Counted from the stretch's first letter, positions 18,871 through 28,208 are shown. The stretch is 64,000 nt of DNA from Pseudomonas sp. S37 (GCF_016658545.1 NZ_JACVZC010000001.1:1-64000), one strand, 5' to 3'. Made by a program: numbers and translations. The notes: a model not told the origin generated them from the sequence alone.

Positions 18871-20628
18871 ATGTTCAACCTGCTGGTAGCCGGTCATAGC
18901 GAGATGTGGGAGACCCAGCCGTACTCGATGGCGTTGGGCCGATTCAAGGAATATAGCGGTCATCAGGCTGCTGACATCGACCCGACTAGCCCTGAATCCC
19001 TGCGTCGCCTTGAAGAAGTGCCTGCACTGCTGATGTACGAGGTGGGCGCTGGTGGCCGCCATTCCCGAACGGTTCGGCACGGGCGGATACGCAACATAGT
19101 TCGAAGAGGGAACGATCTCACGTTTGGTTTTGAGCCCGACGAGCAACATGCCTACCTAGACAGATCAAGCGTTTTGAGCATGTCGGATCAACTCGACATT
19201 GGCCAATTCGAGCAGCATCGAACTCACTGGGCAGTGAAAGATGGTGATCTTCCCGCTGAATTAATTGCGACCGGCACTCCTGAAAGACTTGCGCGATCAG
19301 TGACGGTGGTTGCCGCTGAATATGCCGAAACTCAACGTGACCGCCCTCGTGTTGCCGCTGCGCTGGTAGAAGAATTGGGGGATTTCCCACCGTCTCTAGA
19401 GAAGGCAATGGCATTGCTTCCAGCCAGGATTCTTCGTGACCCTACGCCAGAACTCTTTCCGCTTCTTGGCATTGAGCCCCGAACTGCGGAAGGGCGAAGG
19501 GCTTTGGAGGCTGTGATACAACGAGACGCAGCAGGGCGAGACCTTCCTGAGGATTGGCAATTCTCCGTCGCTTGGTTTTTGAGCCTATACGGCAGTCCAA
19601 CCGAGAGAGAGCGGTTTGAGGGAGCATTAGCAGCGTGTGCTCAACAACTGATCGAGCTTGGCGGTGAGGAAGATCGGGGAGGGCGAATCGAAGAAATAGG
19701 TTATGCCCTGTGGCGTTGTAGCCAAAGCCGCACCGTGATCGCACATCTGCGCAGAGAGACGGCGGTTCTGACTGACCGACTGATCCGTCGTCAAGATTTG
19801 TCTGGTTGTTGGAGGGCAGAGCAGGCTGACCCTGGGAGTGTTCGTGTCACTGCTTACGCAACGGTCGCATTGCAGCGGTTGGGTGATGACCGATACCACG
19901 AGGCAATTGGAAGGGCTGTCGCTTGGCTGCTTACTAAAACTCTCCCGGATAGCAATAGCTTTCCTCGAAATGAAGGTGACGAAGAGCCTGATCTAATCAG
20001 TACTGTCTTGTCCTTGGAGGCTATCCGAAGATCAGCTCAGGCCGGCGACGTACCGCATTTGCTAGAGGCCGGTGAGTCTTGGGTGCTGTCACAGCAGACA
20101 GATTTAGGCGGTTGGGAGGCGGAACCGTGGAACACTCACTTCACTATTGGGGTGGTCTTAACTTACCTTGCCAACAAGACTCAAATGCTTGCGCAAGTGG
20201 ACGGTTTCTTGTTAATGGCTAGGGATTTTTTCAGGAAGGCAGAAGAGCTGCAGTGGGAAGGTGGGGCAAATAACCGCAGGCTTGCTGCCATTGCGACAGT
20301 CCACTCAGTCGAAATGTTTCTCTATGGATTGTTCGAACGACGAGAGGACTTGGCGCTATCAGCATTCAAGGAGAATGGCACTGAAACGCTTGGCCCTAGG
20401 GAGGCGATGAGAGCGTTGCAGGATGCACTCCAGCGTATTGGCGTGATAGCAGTACCCCAGCGCCTGCCACACCGCGACCAGCTCAGCTCTCTGATCGGTC
20501 GCCGAGATGGAATTATCCACCGGGCTCATGAGGTGAGTGAAGCTGAGCTATCTGATGGTATTCGAGTTGCTCGGAAATTTATAGACAGATTTTCTAAACA
20601 ATTACTAAATTTGGATTTGCTGCAATAG
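18871..20628 (+). CDS. Alpha-toroid repeat protein with C-terminal HEPN-like RNase motif
   Basis: 585 residues; the ATG at 18871 follows GGAGGAATAGGG, so upstream in-frame codons are rejected. Residues about 1-130 form an unrecognised N-terminal domain. Residues about 300-440 carry repeats typical of the alpha/alpha toroid of terpene cyclases and prenyltransferases (QDLSGCWRAEQ..VRVTAYATVALQRLG; QTDLGGWEAEPWNTHFTIGV). The catalytic DxDD of cyclases is not seen, so a binding role is likely. The C-terminus has LSSLIGRR545DGIIH550R, an R-x4-H pattern as in HEPN RNases, in a helical context. Neighbours are defence-like (Mrr/STAND, FRG), so an abortive-infection sensor/effector is a reasonable inference, unproved. 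Confidence 0.6.
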   Translation: MFNLLVAGHSEMWETQPYSMALGRFKEYSGHQAADIDPTSPESLRRLEEVPALLMYEVGAGGRHSRTVRHGRIRNIVRRGNDLTFGFEPDEQHAYLDRSSVLSMSDQLDIGQFEQHRTHWAVKDGDLPAELIATGTPERLARSVTVVAAEYAETQRDRPRVAAALVEELGDFPPSLEKAMALLPARILRDPTPELFPLLGIEPRTAEGRRALEAVIQRDAAGRDLPEDWQFSVAWFLSLYGSPTERERFEGALAACAQQLIELGGEEDRGGRIEEIGYALWRCSQSRTVIAHLRRETAVLTDRLIRRQDLSGCWRAEQADPGSVRVTAYATVALQRLGDDRYHEAIGRAVAWLLTKTLPDSNSFPRNEGDEEPDLISTVLSLEAIRRSAQAGDVPHLLEAGESWVLSQQTDLGGWEAEPWNTHFTIGVVLTYLANKTQMLAQVDGFLLMARDFFRKAEELQWEGGANNRRLAAIATVHSVEMFLYGLFERREDLALSAFKENGTETLGPREAMRALQDALQRIGVIAVPQRLPHRDQLSSLIGRRDGIIHRAHEVSEAELSDGIRVARKFIDRFSKQLLNLDLLQ

Positions 20629-20732
20629 CCCTAAATGACACTTCATTTTCCTAGCTTTTCGAAATGACTCACGGCCAATTGATGTTCGAGATCATTGGCC
20701 GCGTTGGCGTAGGTCGGTCTTCATCGGCAAGG

Positions 20733-21584
20733 CTAATCAAGAAAGATTCGGCTCCACGACTTTCTACGCATGGTGTCAGATTTTGTGGCAAGCGAAAAGA
20801 CGAAAAATTCGTATAGATGAGGAATAACGGGCAGTTTCAATTGTTTCCTGTTCTCGTACTCCATAGCCTCGTGCGCGATATAGTTTAGAGCGTTGTACAG
20901 TGGCTTGATGAACTGCACGATCTTCCACACCAGGCGCGGGGCGGCTTTTTGTACTATATGCATTCTCCAATAGTAGTCGAAAATTGTCATTGGATGGCCA
21001 TCGAATCCAAACGTCGGAGAGTAGCCTACCAACCCTGCTCGATCCAGTTGGTACATGAGTTTCTCGGCTGATTTGTTGAGTCTTGCATACCCTATTTCAC
21101 TGTCTGCGATTTCTGTGCAGATGGAATACCAGTCTCCCAGTGGGCCGGGGTCTTCGGTGGTGTTGTTGAGCTCGCGAAGATTGTAGTAGCGTGATTTGTT
21201 CGCAAATCTCTCCAGGAAATCGAGAATTTTTTCCTCAATGCTGTCAGGTTCTGGTGCGATTATTTTCTCACGTCCCCACTTTTTCCTCACGGATAGTGCG
21301 TGCAGATACGTCGACTCAATGTTGTGTCCGTATTTCTTGCGTAGCTCATCGTCGGTCGGAGGTTTATAGTTGTTTTCTAACATGTGATTCGTGATTATTA
21401 CAAGTTTTAATAGTCGTTCTATCCCAATTGTTAATTGGAAGAATGCTGAATAGAAATTGCCTGTTTTCGTTTCGTCGAGATTGGCTTTTAATAGCAGGTC
21501 GATTCCTGATAATAGGGATGTTCTAGCTAGAAGCCCCTCTTGCTGTAATAGAGTAAAAGTACGACTGAAACGTAGATCTCGCAT
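20733..21584 (-). CDS. Hypothetical protein (283 aa)
   Basis: No family recognised. AT-richer than the core genes and predicted all-helical, with a segment FYSAFFQLTIGIERLLKLVI reminiscent of HEPN-type helical bundles, but with no clear R-x4-6-H motif. ATG at 21584 with AGGATAG upstream. It is convergent with the toroid/HEPN gene and has a defence-like neighbourhood. Confidence 0.6.
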   Translation of the reverse strand: MRDLRFSRTFTLLQQEGLLARTSLLSGIDLLLKANLDETKTGNFYSAFFQLTIGIERLLKLVIITNHMLENNYKPPTDDELRKKYGHNIESTYLHALSVRKKWGREKIIAPEPDSIEEKILDFLERFANKSRYYNLRELNNTTEDPGPLGDWYSICTEIADSEIGYARLNKSAEKLMYQLDRAGLVGYSPTFGFDGHPMTIFDYYWRMHIVQKAAPRLVWKIVQFIKPLYNALNYIAHEAMEYENRKQLKLPVIPHLYEFFVFSLATKSDTMRRKSWSRIFLD

Positions 21585-21863
21585 AGAATCTATCCTGTGC
21601 TAGCAGCGATTGCTTTTGCAGTGAATTAGTTTACGACCCGGCAGCGCCAAGGGGTGTGCGATGCGCGGACAGCGCGGAGTTCGTTGGATTGAAGTTTCAA
21701 TCCTGAACTGAGCGCCAAATCCGCCGCTGTGGGAGGCATGGATCGAGGCGCCCAAGCTGCTCGCGTGCTACGCCTCGAAACCCCGAGCGCCGCATGCTTG
21801 AATGAAGCATTGAAGTTGACGGGGTGGGAGGCGAAGGGCGATTCAGTTCGCGGCACACACTAT

Positions 21864-22766
21864 TTAACGATCGGCTCGTTTAGCTGCCTTTTTGCTACGT
21901 GAGCTTGCATATCTCAGGTTAGCGGCGTTTGCTATATCCTTGGCAATTGAGTCGAGGCTGGGGTAAATAAAGCTTTCGTTAATACCTATTCTTGCCAGGC
22001 TTGCCAAAATATCTTTTGTAGCCGTATAAGGTATAAAGATCTTTGTGATGAGGTCTTGCAAGGCGGTGTAATAATCAAGCGGTGGAATTTGTGCGCCGTG
22101 TAGGGTAAATACACCGCTTTGCGCTCGGATACGAGTGGTCATGTGTGGGGCGGTAATGCAGACCGGGAGCGTTGTGGTGTCCTTGAGCATCGGGTTGATA
22201 TATTTGTCCCAGTCTTCTGCATCCGAGGCGATATCTATCGTTCTGGCGGTCAATACTGTTTTTTTATTAATTTTCGATGGCTCTATGGAGAAGACGGCGA
22301 AGCCTTCATGACTCAGGTGGTCTTCTTCAAAACGCTTACACTCAGCGACCCCATTACCCTTGCGTGTTGGAGCGCCTTGTGCCGCAAAGTACAGGGCGAC
22401 CAGAGCATTGGTAGACCAGTCAAGCAACCTTGTGGGCAAGCCGTGATGCTGAGCGATAAACATCCATTCGAAGTCGTTCGATGGTTGTTGCTCGAGGAAG
22501 GGCCTAGCGAGCTGTTTGAATTCCTGCAGCATTCTTTCAGAGTCCGGGCCCGAGAAAATCCCGCCACTACTGATTCTTACTACCGTGTCGTCAATCTCCT
22601 CACCGAGGTGGTCGTGAGATTGATGAATGTTCCGTAGGGCACCAGGCACGAGCTGGTGACTAGCATTAGATTGACCCCGGAACCACAACGAATTGGGTTC
22701 GTCGGCCTTCAAACCATCAATGATCTCTACGAATTCTACTAGCGTCCGAGCTGTAAATGTCTTCAC
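21864..22766 (-). CDS. FRG-domain protein
   Basis: 300 residues. The FRG motif lies at residues 29-31 (SLWFRGQSN), followed by QHHGLPTRLLDWSTNALVAL and YFAAQ, the diagnostic blocks of the FRG family. The biochemical role of FRG proteins is not established here; they are frequent in defence islands and next to toxins. GTG start at 22766 with GAGG seven bases upstream. Confidence 0.8.
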   Translation of the reverse strand: MKTFTARTLVEFVEIIDGLKADEPNSLWFRGQSNASHQLVPGALRNIHQSHDHLGEEIDDTVVRISSGGIFSGPDSERMLQEFKQLARPFLEQQPSNDFEWMFIAQHHGLPTRLLDWSTNALVALYFAAQGAPTRKGNGVAECKRFEEDHLSHEGFAVFSIEPSKINKKTVLTARTIDIASDAEDWDKYINPMLKDTTTLPVCITAPHMTTRIRAQSGVFTLHGAQIPPLDYYTALQDLITKIFIPYTATKDILASLARIGINESFIYPSLDSIAKDIANAANLRYASSRSKKAAKRADR

Positions 22767-23440
22767 GATAGCCTCTTGCTAAGGGAGTTAGAAAATCAGA
22801 TTTTAAGTGAGGCGCGTATGGTGTGCAGCAATATCCCAGTTAGGTGCGCCAGAACCTGTCGGAGCCAATCCGATTGCTCTTCGACCCCTTCAAAGCTGTG
22901 TCGAGTATGGCTGCAGAGCATAAATTGTGCACTTCTTGTTTGGAGGACGATGGCCGAATCAGGCAGATGCCTTTCGTTCGCTCTGACCTAATCGGTTTGC
23001 TTCATTTTTTCGCTCCGCCTCTTCGGTGTGTCAGCTCATGGTGTGCAGCTTCTATCACGTAGGGGCGGTGGCTCGTGATCGCTCAAAGCCGAACGCTTGG
23101 TCACCTTGAGTGATCCGGTTGGGAGTTCTATAGTCTGTGAATCCGGATTTCATTGAGGCATGCTATCTCCATCGTCCCCGGATGGAGATTGACACAGGAA
23201 AACCGGTTGATCGCGGGATGGAGCGCTCCATCAGGTGGTTAACGACTGCCGCGGTCTTATGAGCCGGGGCGAGAGATTGGTGACGTAAGGCTATGAGCCA
23301 GCCCGCGGCACTGGCAGCTTCGCTGCATGACTCGTCGCGAGGGGCGGGTTGAAGGCTACCTACTTGTCCTTTCGCGCAAGAGCGATAACGACGAGAGTGG
23401 CTGACGGTGCTTAGCCTTCTGGCTGTCGCGTGAGGGATAC
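22767..23440. other. Long intergenic region before the first metallophosphoesterase
   Basis: No well-supported gene in 670 bases. Short frames here lack good ribosome sites. The right part holds a striking set of GATGGAG heptamers (see next entry), suggesting a regulatory or structured-RNA region. Confidence 0.5.
23165..23232. promoter_or_regulatory. Four-copy GATGGAG/CTCCATC inverted heptamers
   Basis: ATCTCCATC (23165-23173) pairs with GATGGAGAT (23181-23189) across a seven-base loop, and 28 bases later lies the perfect 16-base palindrome GATGGAGCGCTCCATC (23217-23232). The same heptamer thus occurs four times. This could be a pair of operator sites or a switchable RNA hairpin. It is about 210 bp upstream of the metallophosphoesterase. 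Confidence 0.5.
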
Positions 23441-24169
23441 ATGAAAGTTTTAATCTATTCTGATTTGCACCTCGAGTTTCAAGACTTCACGCCCCCCCAG
23501 ATTGATCCGGATCTGGTGGTGCTGGCAGGAGACATTTCGGTGCGAGGTCAGGGGGTGTTGTGGGCAAATCAAACCTTCACTTGCCCCGTTATTTACGTCT
23601 GTGGGAACCACGAGCATTACAAGGGCAACATTGATCGAACGCTCAGCAAAATGCGTGACATGGCTGCGGCGCACGTACATGTCGTGGACAATCAAGTGCT
23701 CATTATTGGCAGCACGAGGTTTTTGGTAGGGACGGGGTGGACAGACTACACGGCCACGGGCGATTACAACGCTGCGATGAGGATTGGTGCCGAGTGGATG
23801 TCGGATTTCAAGAGAATCAGGATCGGAGAGGGCTACAGGAAGCTTCGCCCCGTCGATCTTATCGCTCGGAACATCGTCGCGCGTGAGTTTTTTGCGGGAG
23901 AGCTCTCTAAGCAATTTGAAGGGAGGACAGTCGCTATCACCCATCACTGCCCGATCCAGGAAGTAGCAGGTGAGGGCCATGATGGCCATCTAGGTGCGGC
24001 TTATTTCAACCAGTGGCATGACCTAGTCAAGCAAGCTGACATCTGGATATTTGGCCACACGCATCACTCTGTGAATACGGTTGTCTCGGGGTGTCGGCTG
24101 ATTTCAAACGCACGTGGATATCCAGGTGAGCGCACAGGATTTTCAGCTGATTTCACTATCGACCTCTGA
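23441..24169 (+). CDS. Metallophosphoesterase, calcineurin-like (copy 1)
   Basis: 242 residues with all five metallophosphoesterase blocks in order: D-x-H (SDLHLEF), GDI, GNHE, HHCP and GHTH. It should be a two-metal hydrolase of phosphoesters; the substrate is unknown. It is about half identical to the protein at 30.7 kb, sharing also the C-terminus NARGYPGE/NPRGYPGE. GTGAGGG precedes the ATG. Confidence 0.85.
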   Translation: MKVLIYSDLHLEFQDFTPPQIDPDLVVLAGDISVRGQGVLWANQTFTCPVIYVCGNHEHYKGNIDRTLSKMRDMAAAHVHVVDNQVLIIGSTRFLVGTGWTDYTATGDYNAAMRIGAEWMSDFKRIRIGEGYRKLRPVDLIARNIVAREFFAGELSKQFEGRTVAITHHCPIQEVAGEGHDGHLGAAYFNQWHDLVKQADIWIFGHTHHSVNTVVSGCRLISNARGYPGERTGFSADFTIDL

Positions 24170-24307
24170 GCTGGGCAGTGAACTATACGTGGAGCGATGT
24201 AGGATCAGTCGTCAACAGCCCGACATGGTCAAGCGGGGAGAGCTTGCACATCGGGCTGCGGAACAAATACCAGATGGGGCGGGCGCAGAGCTGCTAGACG
24301 ATGCGCA

Positions 24308-24562
24308 TTACTTACTGGTGAAGGCTGCGAACCGCTTATTGAAGCCGGCCACACGGCCTTCGGTCTTCGCTTTGCGTTCTTGGCCGGTGTAGACCGGGTG
24401 CGAGGCGCTGGAAACGTCGAGGGTCACATAGGGATAGGTTTTCCCATCGCTGTGCTCGTAGGTTTTCTCTGTGTCGATGGTGGAACCAATCAGCCAGAAC
24501 GCATTGGCAGATACGTCGTGAAAAAGGACGGGGCGGTAGTCGGGATGAATGCCGGGTTTCAT
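24308..24562 (-). CDS. rpmE2: Type B (zinc-independent) 50S ribosomal protein L31
   Basis: 84 residues, beginning [16 protein letters not shown] and containing [20 protein letters not shown] then RVAGFNKRF. No CxxC zinc pair is present, as expected of the C-minus L31 that replaces the zinc-containing form when zinc is scarce, freeing ribosomal zinc. A Zur-like site lies just upstream. Its neighbour is a zinc-type ABC transporter operon. Confidence 0.93.
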   Translation of the reverse strand: MKPGIHPDYRPVLFHDVSANAFWLIGSTIDTEKTYEHSDGKTYPYVTLDVSSASHPVYTGQERKAKTEGRVAGFNKRFAAFTSK

Positions 24563-24574
24563 GATGGATCCTGC

Positions 24575-24597
24575 GTAATGATATAAGATAACATTTC
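24575..24597. promoter_or_regulatory. Zur-type operator upstream of rpmE2
   Basis: Read on the minus strand the site is GAAATGTTATCTTATATCAT followed by TAC, which matches the known Zur consensus GAAATGTTATANTATAACAT followed by TTC at all but a few positions. It ends 13 bases before the rpmE2 start codon. Confidence 0.75.
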
Positions 24598-24936
24598 AGA
24601 TAGTGACTCTCATTTCGCAGCTTGTCTAGATCTGAGCCAGGCGGTGATTAAGATCACTGAGGACTTTTCACCCACAGAGTGTCGCTGACAGGGCCCTCAG
24701 TACCCTTCCTCCCTAGCCGCGCAGCGTCGCTACTGGCGGTAAGCAGCCTGCAGGCTGGCTGGAGGTTCTGAAACCTCATCTTTCTGAGGTGAGTGGTCGC
24801 GTGGGCACCATATATCGTTTTGCTAATCCCTGGCGGTTTCCCTGGCAACCTATTGTTCCGTATCGGTTTTCTCTTCCGTTCTGGGCGTGATGTTTCATCT
24901 AAGAAAAAATCCAGGATGCACTGAGAATCGGTAAGT
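24598..24936. other. Intergenic region between divergent zinc genes
   Basis: About 340 bases with no supported gene. It contains a small hairpin (ACCTCATCTTTCTGAGGT) and is bounded by two zinc-type operator sequences. Confidence 0.5.
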
Positions 24937-24954
24937 GGTACGTTATAACGTATC
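24937..24954. promoter_or_regulatory. Zur-like palindrome upstream of the zinc ABC operon
   Basis: GGTACGTTATAACGTATC, a near-perfect palindrome centred on TTATAA, 27 bases before the first start codon. It belongs to the same set as the sites at 42.42 and 48.64 kb. Confidence 0.65.
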
Positions 24955-24981
24955 AATAAAATCCGAGGATGCCTTCTGACT

Positions 24982-25101
24982 ATGCAAAAAACCTCGTTTA
25001 ACTCGCTGCTAGCCATGCCGGCGTGGCACCGGCTGGTAGGGGTGGCTGCAGCCTTGGTTCCACTGTGGCTTGCGATAAGCTGGGCGGTGGCTTTGCCATG
25101 A
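24982..25101 (+). CDS. 39-residue single-pass membrane peptide, first gene of the zinc operon
   Basis: The ATG at 24982 opens a 39-codon frame: MQKTSFNSLLAMPAWHRLVG then a hydrophobic helix (VAAALVPLWLAISWAVALP). Its TGA overlaps the ATG of the ABC ATPase (ATGA), implying translational coupling. It lies directly downstream of the Zur-like site. No family is recognised; it may be a transporter-associated small protein or a coupling leader. Confidence 0.6.
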   Translation: MQKTSFNSLLAMPAWHRLVGVAAALVPLWLAISWAVALP

Positions 25102-25838
25102 ATAGTGCAGCGATTCGCGTCGATAAGCTCTCGGTTTCGTACGGAGCTGCACCTGCTATTCGCGAGGTCACTGGGGTGTTTGAGCCCGGTAGCCTGACTG
25201 CGATTGCGGGCCCGAATGGAGCTGGTAAGTCAACGCTATTGAAGGCACTGATGGGCGAGATTGCTACCACAGGCTCCGTTGATCTCGGTGTTGTGCAGGC
25301 GCCTGACATTGGCTATCTACCCCAGGCATCTGCAATCGATCGAAGCTTCCCAATCACGGTCGCAGATGCGGTCTGTTTGGGTGCCTGGAAACACATCGGC
25401 GTGTTCGGCGGGCTCTCAATGAAGGGCACCGCTGCCATGCGTCAGGCACTCCAGGACGTCGGACTGGCTGGTATGGAAAGCCGGCCAATCAGTGATCTAT
25501 CAGTAGGGCAGTTTCAGCGCGTTTTGTTTGCTCGATTACTGGTTCAGGATGCGCGCGTTATCGTGCTTGATGAGCCGTTCACTGCGGTCGATTCGCGCAC
25601 CATTCATGACCTGACGCAGCTAATTCTAAGATGGAAGCAGGATGGCAGAACCGTCATAGCGGTGTTGCATGACTTTGATCAGATCAGATCGACCTTCCCA
25701 CAAACGCTACTGCTATCCCACAGGGTTGTCGCGTGGGGGAGCACTGAGGATGTGCTTACAGAAAACAACTTGAGCAAGGCTCGAGCCCTGGCCGAAGGCT
25801 GGGATGTTTCCACTGATCAAGAGCGGCGGGTGGCATGA
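25098..25838 (+). CDS. Zinc/manganese-type ABC transporter ATPase
   Basis: 246 residues with Walker A GPNGAGKST (38-46), a signature LSVGQFQR that departs from LSGGQ, and Walker B VIVLDEPF. The protein belongs to the ZnuC/AztA/MntB group serving metal-ion importers. The ATG at 25098 overlaps the stop of the small membrane peptide and its own stop overlaps the permease start. The upstream in-frame extension is rejected because it lies within the small gene. Zinc is inferred from the Zur-like site. Confidence 0.85.
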   Translation: MNSAAIRVDKLSVSYGAAPAIREVTGVFEPGSLTAIAGPNGAGKSTLLKALMGEIATTGSVDLGVVQAPDIGYLPQASAIDRSFPITVADAVCLGAWKHIGVFGGLSMKGTAAMRQALQDVGLAGMESRPISDLSVGQFQRVLFARLLVQDARVIVLDEPFTAVDSRTIHDLTQLILRWKQDGRTVIAVLHDFDQIRSTFPQTLLLSHRVVAWGSTEDVLTENNLSKARALAEGWDVSTDQERRVA

Positions 25839-26707
25839 CGGTTATCTCTTTGCTCATATCGCCATTCACTGAATACGGCTTTATGCGACGCGCGTTAGTA
25901 GCAACCCTCGCTATCGGTTTGAGCTCGGGCCCTGTGGGCGTCTTGTTAATGCTCAGGCGTATGAGTCTCGTAGGGGATGCCATGAGCCACGCCGTGCTAC
26001 CTGGCGCTGCAATTGGCTTCATGATTGCTGGCGGACTTTCGCTACCGGCAATGGGGCTGGGCGGCTTGATAGCAGGGTTGAGCGTCGCTCTGCTCTCGGG
26101 ACTGGTAAGCCGGATTACCTCTCTTCGAGAGGATGCAAGCTTTGCCAGTTTCTACCTCACATCCTTGGCCCTGGGCGTCATGATTGTGTCCTTGCGTGGG
26201 TCGAATATTGATCTGCTACATGTCTTGTTTGGCACTATTTTGGCCATTGATAGTCAGGCGCTGTTTCTAGTGGGAGGGATTACATCATTTACCTTGCTTG
26301 TGCTCGCTCTCGTATACAGACCACTGATTGTAGAGTGCATTGATCCTGGATTTTTGCGAGCTGTTGGAGGGCGAGGTGCCCTGTATCACTTCATCTTCCT
26401 GCTTCTCGTAGTACTCAATTTGGTTGCTGGCTTTCAGACCCTGGGTACATTGATGGCGGTTGGGATGATGATGCTTCCGGCTGCCACAGCTCAACTGTTG
26501 TCTAAACGCTTGCCGTCAATGTTGATGATCGCGGCGGCGAGCGCGGCCATTTCCGGGTACGTGGGGTTACTGGTTTCTTACTATTTGAGCGTTGCATCAG
26601 GGCCTACCATCATTTTAGTGAATAGCCTGATCTACGTGCTGGCACTCCTATTCGGCCCTCATGGTTTCATGTGGCGAATTGTCCGCCCTATTTCGCGTAC
26701 CCGGTAA
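25835..26707 (+). CDS. Zinc/manganese-type ABC transporter permease
   Basis: 290 residues with eight or so hydrophobic helices, of the ZnuB/AztB/MntC family (ABC-3). Typical blocks are LLMLRRMSLVGDAMSHAVLP and GMMMLPAATAQLL. It overlaps the ATPase by four bases (ATGA). Confidence 0.87.
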   Translation: MTVISLLISPFTEYGFMRRALVATLAIGLSSGPVGVLLMLRRMSLVGDAMSHAVLPGAAIGFMIAGGLSLPAMGLGGLIAGLSVALLSGLVSRITSLREDASFASFYLTSLALGVMIVSLRGSNIDLLHVLFGTILAIDSQALFLVGGITSFTLLVLALVYRPLIVECIDPGFLRAVGGRGALYHFIFLLLVVLNLVAGFQTLGTLMAVGMMMLPAATAQLLSKRLPSMLMIAAASAAISGYVGLLVSYYLSVASGPTIILVNSLIYVLALLFGPHGFMWRIVRPISRTR

Positions 26708-26722
26708 TAATAAGGAGACAAA

Positions 26723-27616
26723 ATGCGATTTTCCCGGTCTTTGTTGGCGTTGATCAGCTCTATTGGGCTGCTGGCTGTCACGTTACCAGCCACCGCCAAA
26801 ACACTGAACGTTGTTGCCAGTTTCACCGTATTGGCCGATGTCGTGAAGAATGTGGGGGGCGATGGTGTGAATGTCACAAGCCTGGTGCCGCCCAATGGGG
26901 ATCCTCATGATTTCGAGCCATCCCCGAGGGATGCCAGGGCTCTCAAAGAGGCTGATGTCACTTTCCTCAGTGGCTTAGGTTTGGAGAGCTGGTTCGAGAG
27001 ACTGGCTCGCGCATCAGGTAGCCAGAAGAGCCCGGTAGTAGTTTCGGATGGGATTGAAACTCACACATTTGTTGAGGATGAGAAAACGATCACTGATCCA
27101 CATGTCTGGAACAGTGCTTCGAACGTAAAGGTGTGGGTAGCTCGCATTGAGTCCGAGCTGAGTAAAGCTGACCCGTCGCAGGCAGAGGTGTTTCATGCCA
27201 ATGCGCAGCGCTACGTGGGGAAGCTCAATGCTCTGAATCAGCGTATCAGCATGCACCTTGCTGAGATTCCTTTGGATCAGCGTAAGGTACTCACCAGTCA
27301 TGATGCCTTCGGATACTATGCCAAAGAGTATGGTGTGACGTTCTTGTCCCCACTCGGCTTGTCGACAGAAACTGAAGCTTCTGCAGCAGACGTAGCACAG
27401 CTCATCGATCAGATCAAAAGTGAAGATATCAAGGTTTACTTCATCGAAAATTCGAATGACTCCCGGCTAGTTAAGCAGATTGCCAGCGCAACGGGCGCTG
27501 TTGCCGGCGGAGAGCTCTACCCTGAGTCGCTTTCTGATGAGAAAGGGCCGGTACCTACTTATCTGAAAATGATGGAGTACAACACGCAGCAAATGGTGAA
27601 AGCTTTCAAAAAGTGA
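26723..27616 (+). CDS. Zinc-type ABC transporter substrate-binding protein (TroA/ZnuA family)
   Basis: 297 residues with a signal peptide (MRFSRSLLALISSIGLLAVT, cleavage after ATA). Metal ligands of the A-I family are present: H62 in GDPHDFEPSP, H127 in DPHVWN, H193 in SHDAFGYY and an acidic residue in IENSNDSRL. The His-rich loop of classical ZnuA is absent, as in AztC-like proteins. AAGGAGAC precedes the ATG, 15 bases after the permease. A close paralogue without transporter partners lies at 50.7 kb. Confidence 0.88.
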   Translation: MRFSRSLLALISSIGLLAVTLPATAKTLNVVASFTVLADVVKNVGGDGVNVTSLVPPNGDPHDFEPSPRDARALKEADVTFLSGLGLESWFERLARASGSQKSPVVVSDGIETHTFVEDEKTITDPHVWNSASNVKVWVARIESELSKADPSQAEVFHANAQRYVGKLNALNQRISMHLAEIPLDQRKVLTSHDAFGYYAKEYGVTFLSPLGLSTETEASAADVAQLIDQIKSEDIKVYFIENSNDSRLVKQIASATGAVAGGELYPESLSDEKGPVPTYLKMMEYNTQQMVKAFKK

Positions 27617-28079
27617 GTAGCAGCTGATTAGCTTCCACCTAGGTGAGCGGTACGCGAAGCGTCGCTTAGCTTAGGGGCTCCTAGGCATGAAGGGGGATAG
27701 CCCCCGACTGTCTAGTGGGGAGGCGTGTCGTTTTCCTTCACTTGCTGCAGAGGTTGAAGTCACTCAAACGGGCAATGGATTTGCCTCTGCGCTTGGTAAA
27801 GCCGGTCTGGATCATCCGCAAATACGGGTGGCCTGGAGGGGAAGGTAGCGTGCCCATGGCAATGTATGAATGAATCTGGATCTGCTTTGATTACTTGTAG
27901 CTCTGCGCCAATGAGCGGAAATCAAGAGCCCTCGGATGATGACTCATGAATTATGTAAAATATTGTTACATTCTTTAGGGCCTAAAATATAGCATCGCAT
28001 GCCTCTTGAAAGATCGTCTCGGTAGAAATAAGATCGACTTGCAGCATCCAATTTTGACTTTATTACTGAGGTGAATCTT
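27617..28079. other. Intergenic region after the zinc ABC operon
   Basis: No supported gene in 460 bases. A hairpin (GGGGGATAGCCCCC, near 27,690) could end the operon. Further right an AT-rich inverted repeat, ATGTAA at 27,953 with TTACAT at 27,966, could be an operator for the small gene at 28,080. Confidence 0.45.
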
Positions 28080-28208
28080 ATGGCGCTAAAACCAGGCCCA
28101 AAGCCTATTGCCAAATCAACCGGTGAAGTGGACAAGCGTCGCCGTGACAATAAAGATACGCCAGGTAACAATCCTGACTTGAAGCCTAGCAAGTCTTCAA
28201 AGAAATAG
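28080..28208 (+). CDS. Small basic hypothetical protein (42 aa)
   Basis: ATG at 28080 with GAGGTG seven bases upstream. The product is MALKPGPKPIAKSTGEVDKR followed by a charged, Pro/Lys/Ser-rich tail ending SKSSKK; likely disordered. No family recognised. Confidence 0.5.
   Translation: MALKPGPKPIAKSTGEVDKRRRDNKDTPGNNPDLKPSKSSKK

Noticed and set aside
22844..23062. 72-codon plus-strand frame with CxxC
   Set aside because: GTG start without ribosome site, and no conserved pattern beyond one CTSC; not enough support.
24654..25016. 120-codon minus-strand frame upstream of the zinc ABC operon
   Set aside because: It runs through the Zur-like palindrome and into the small membrane gene, has no good ribosome site and no family resemblance.
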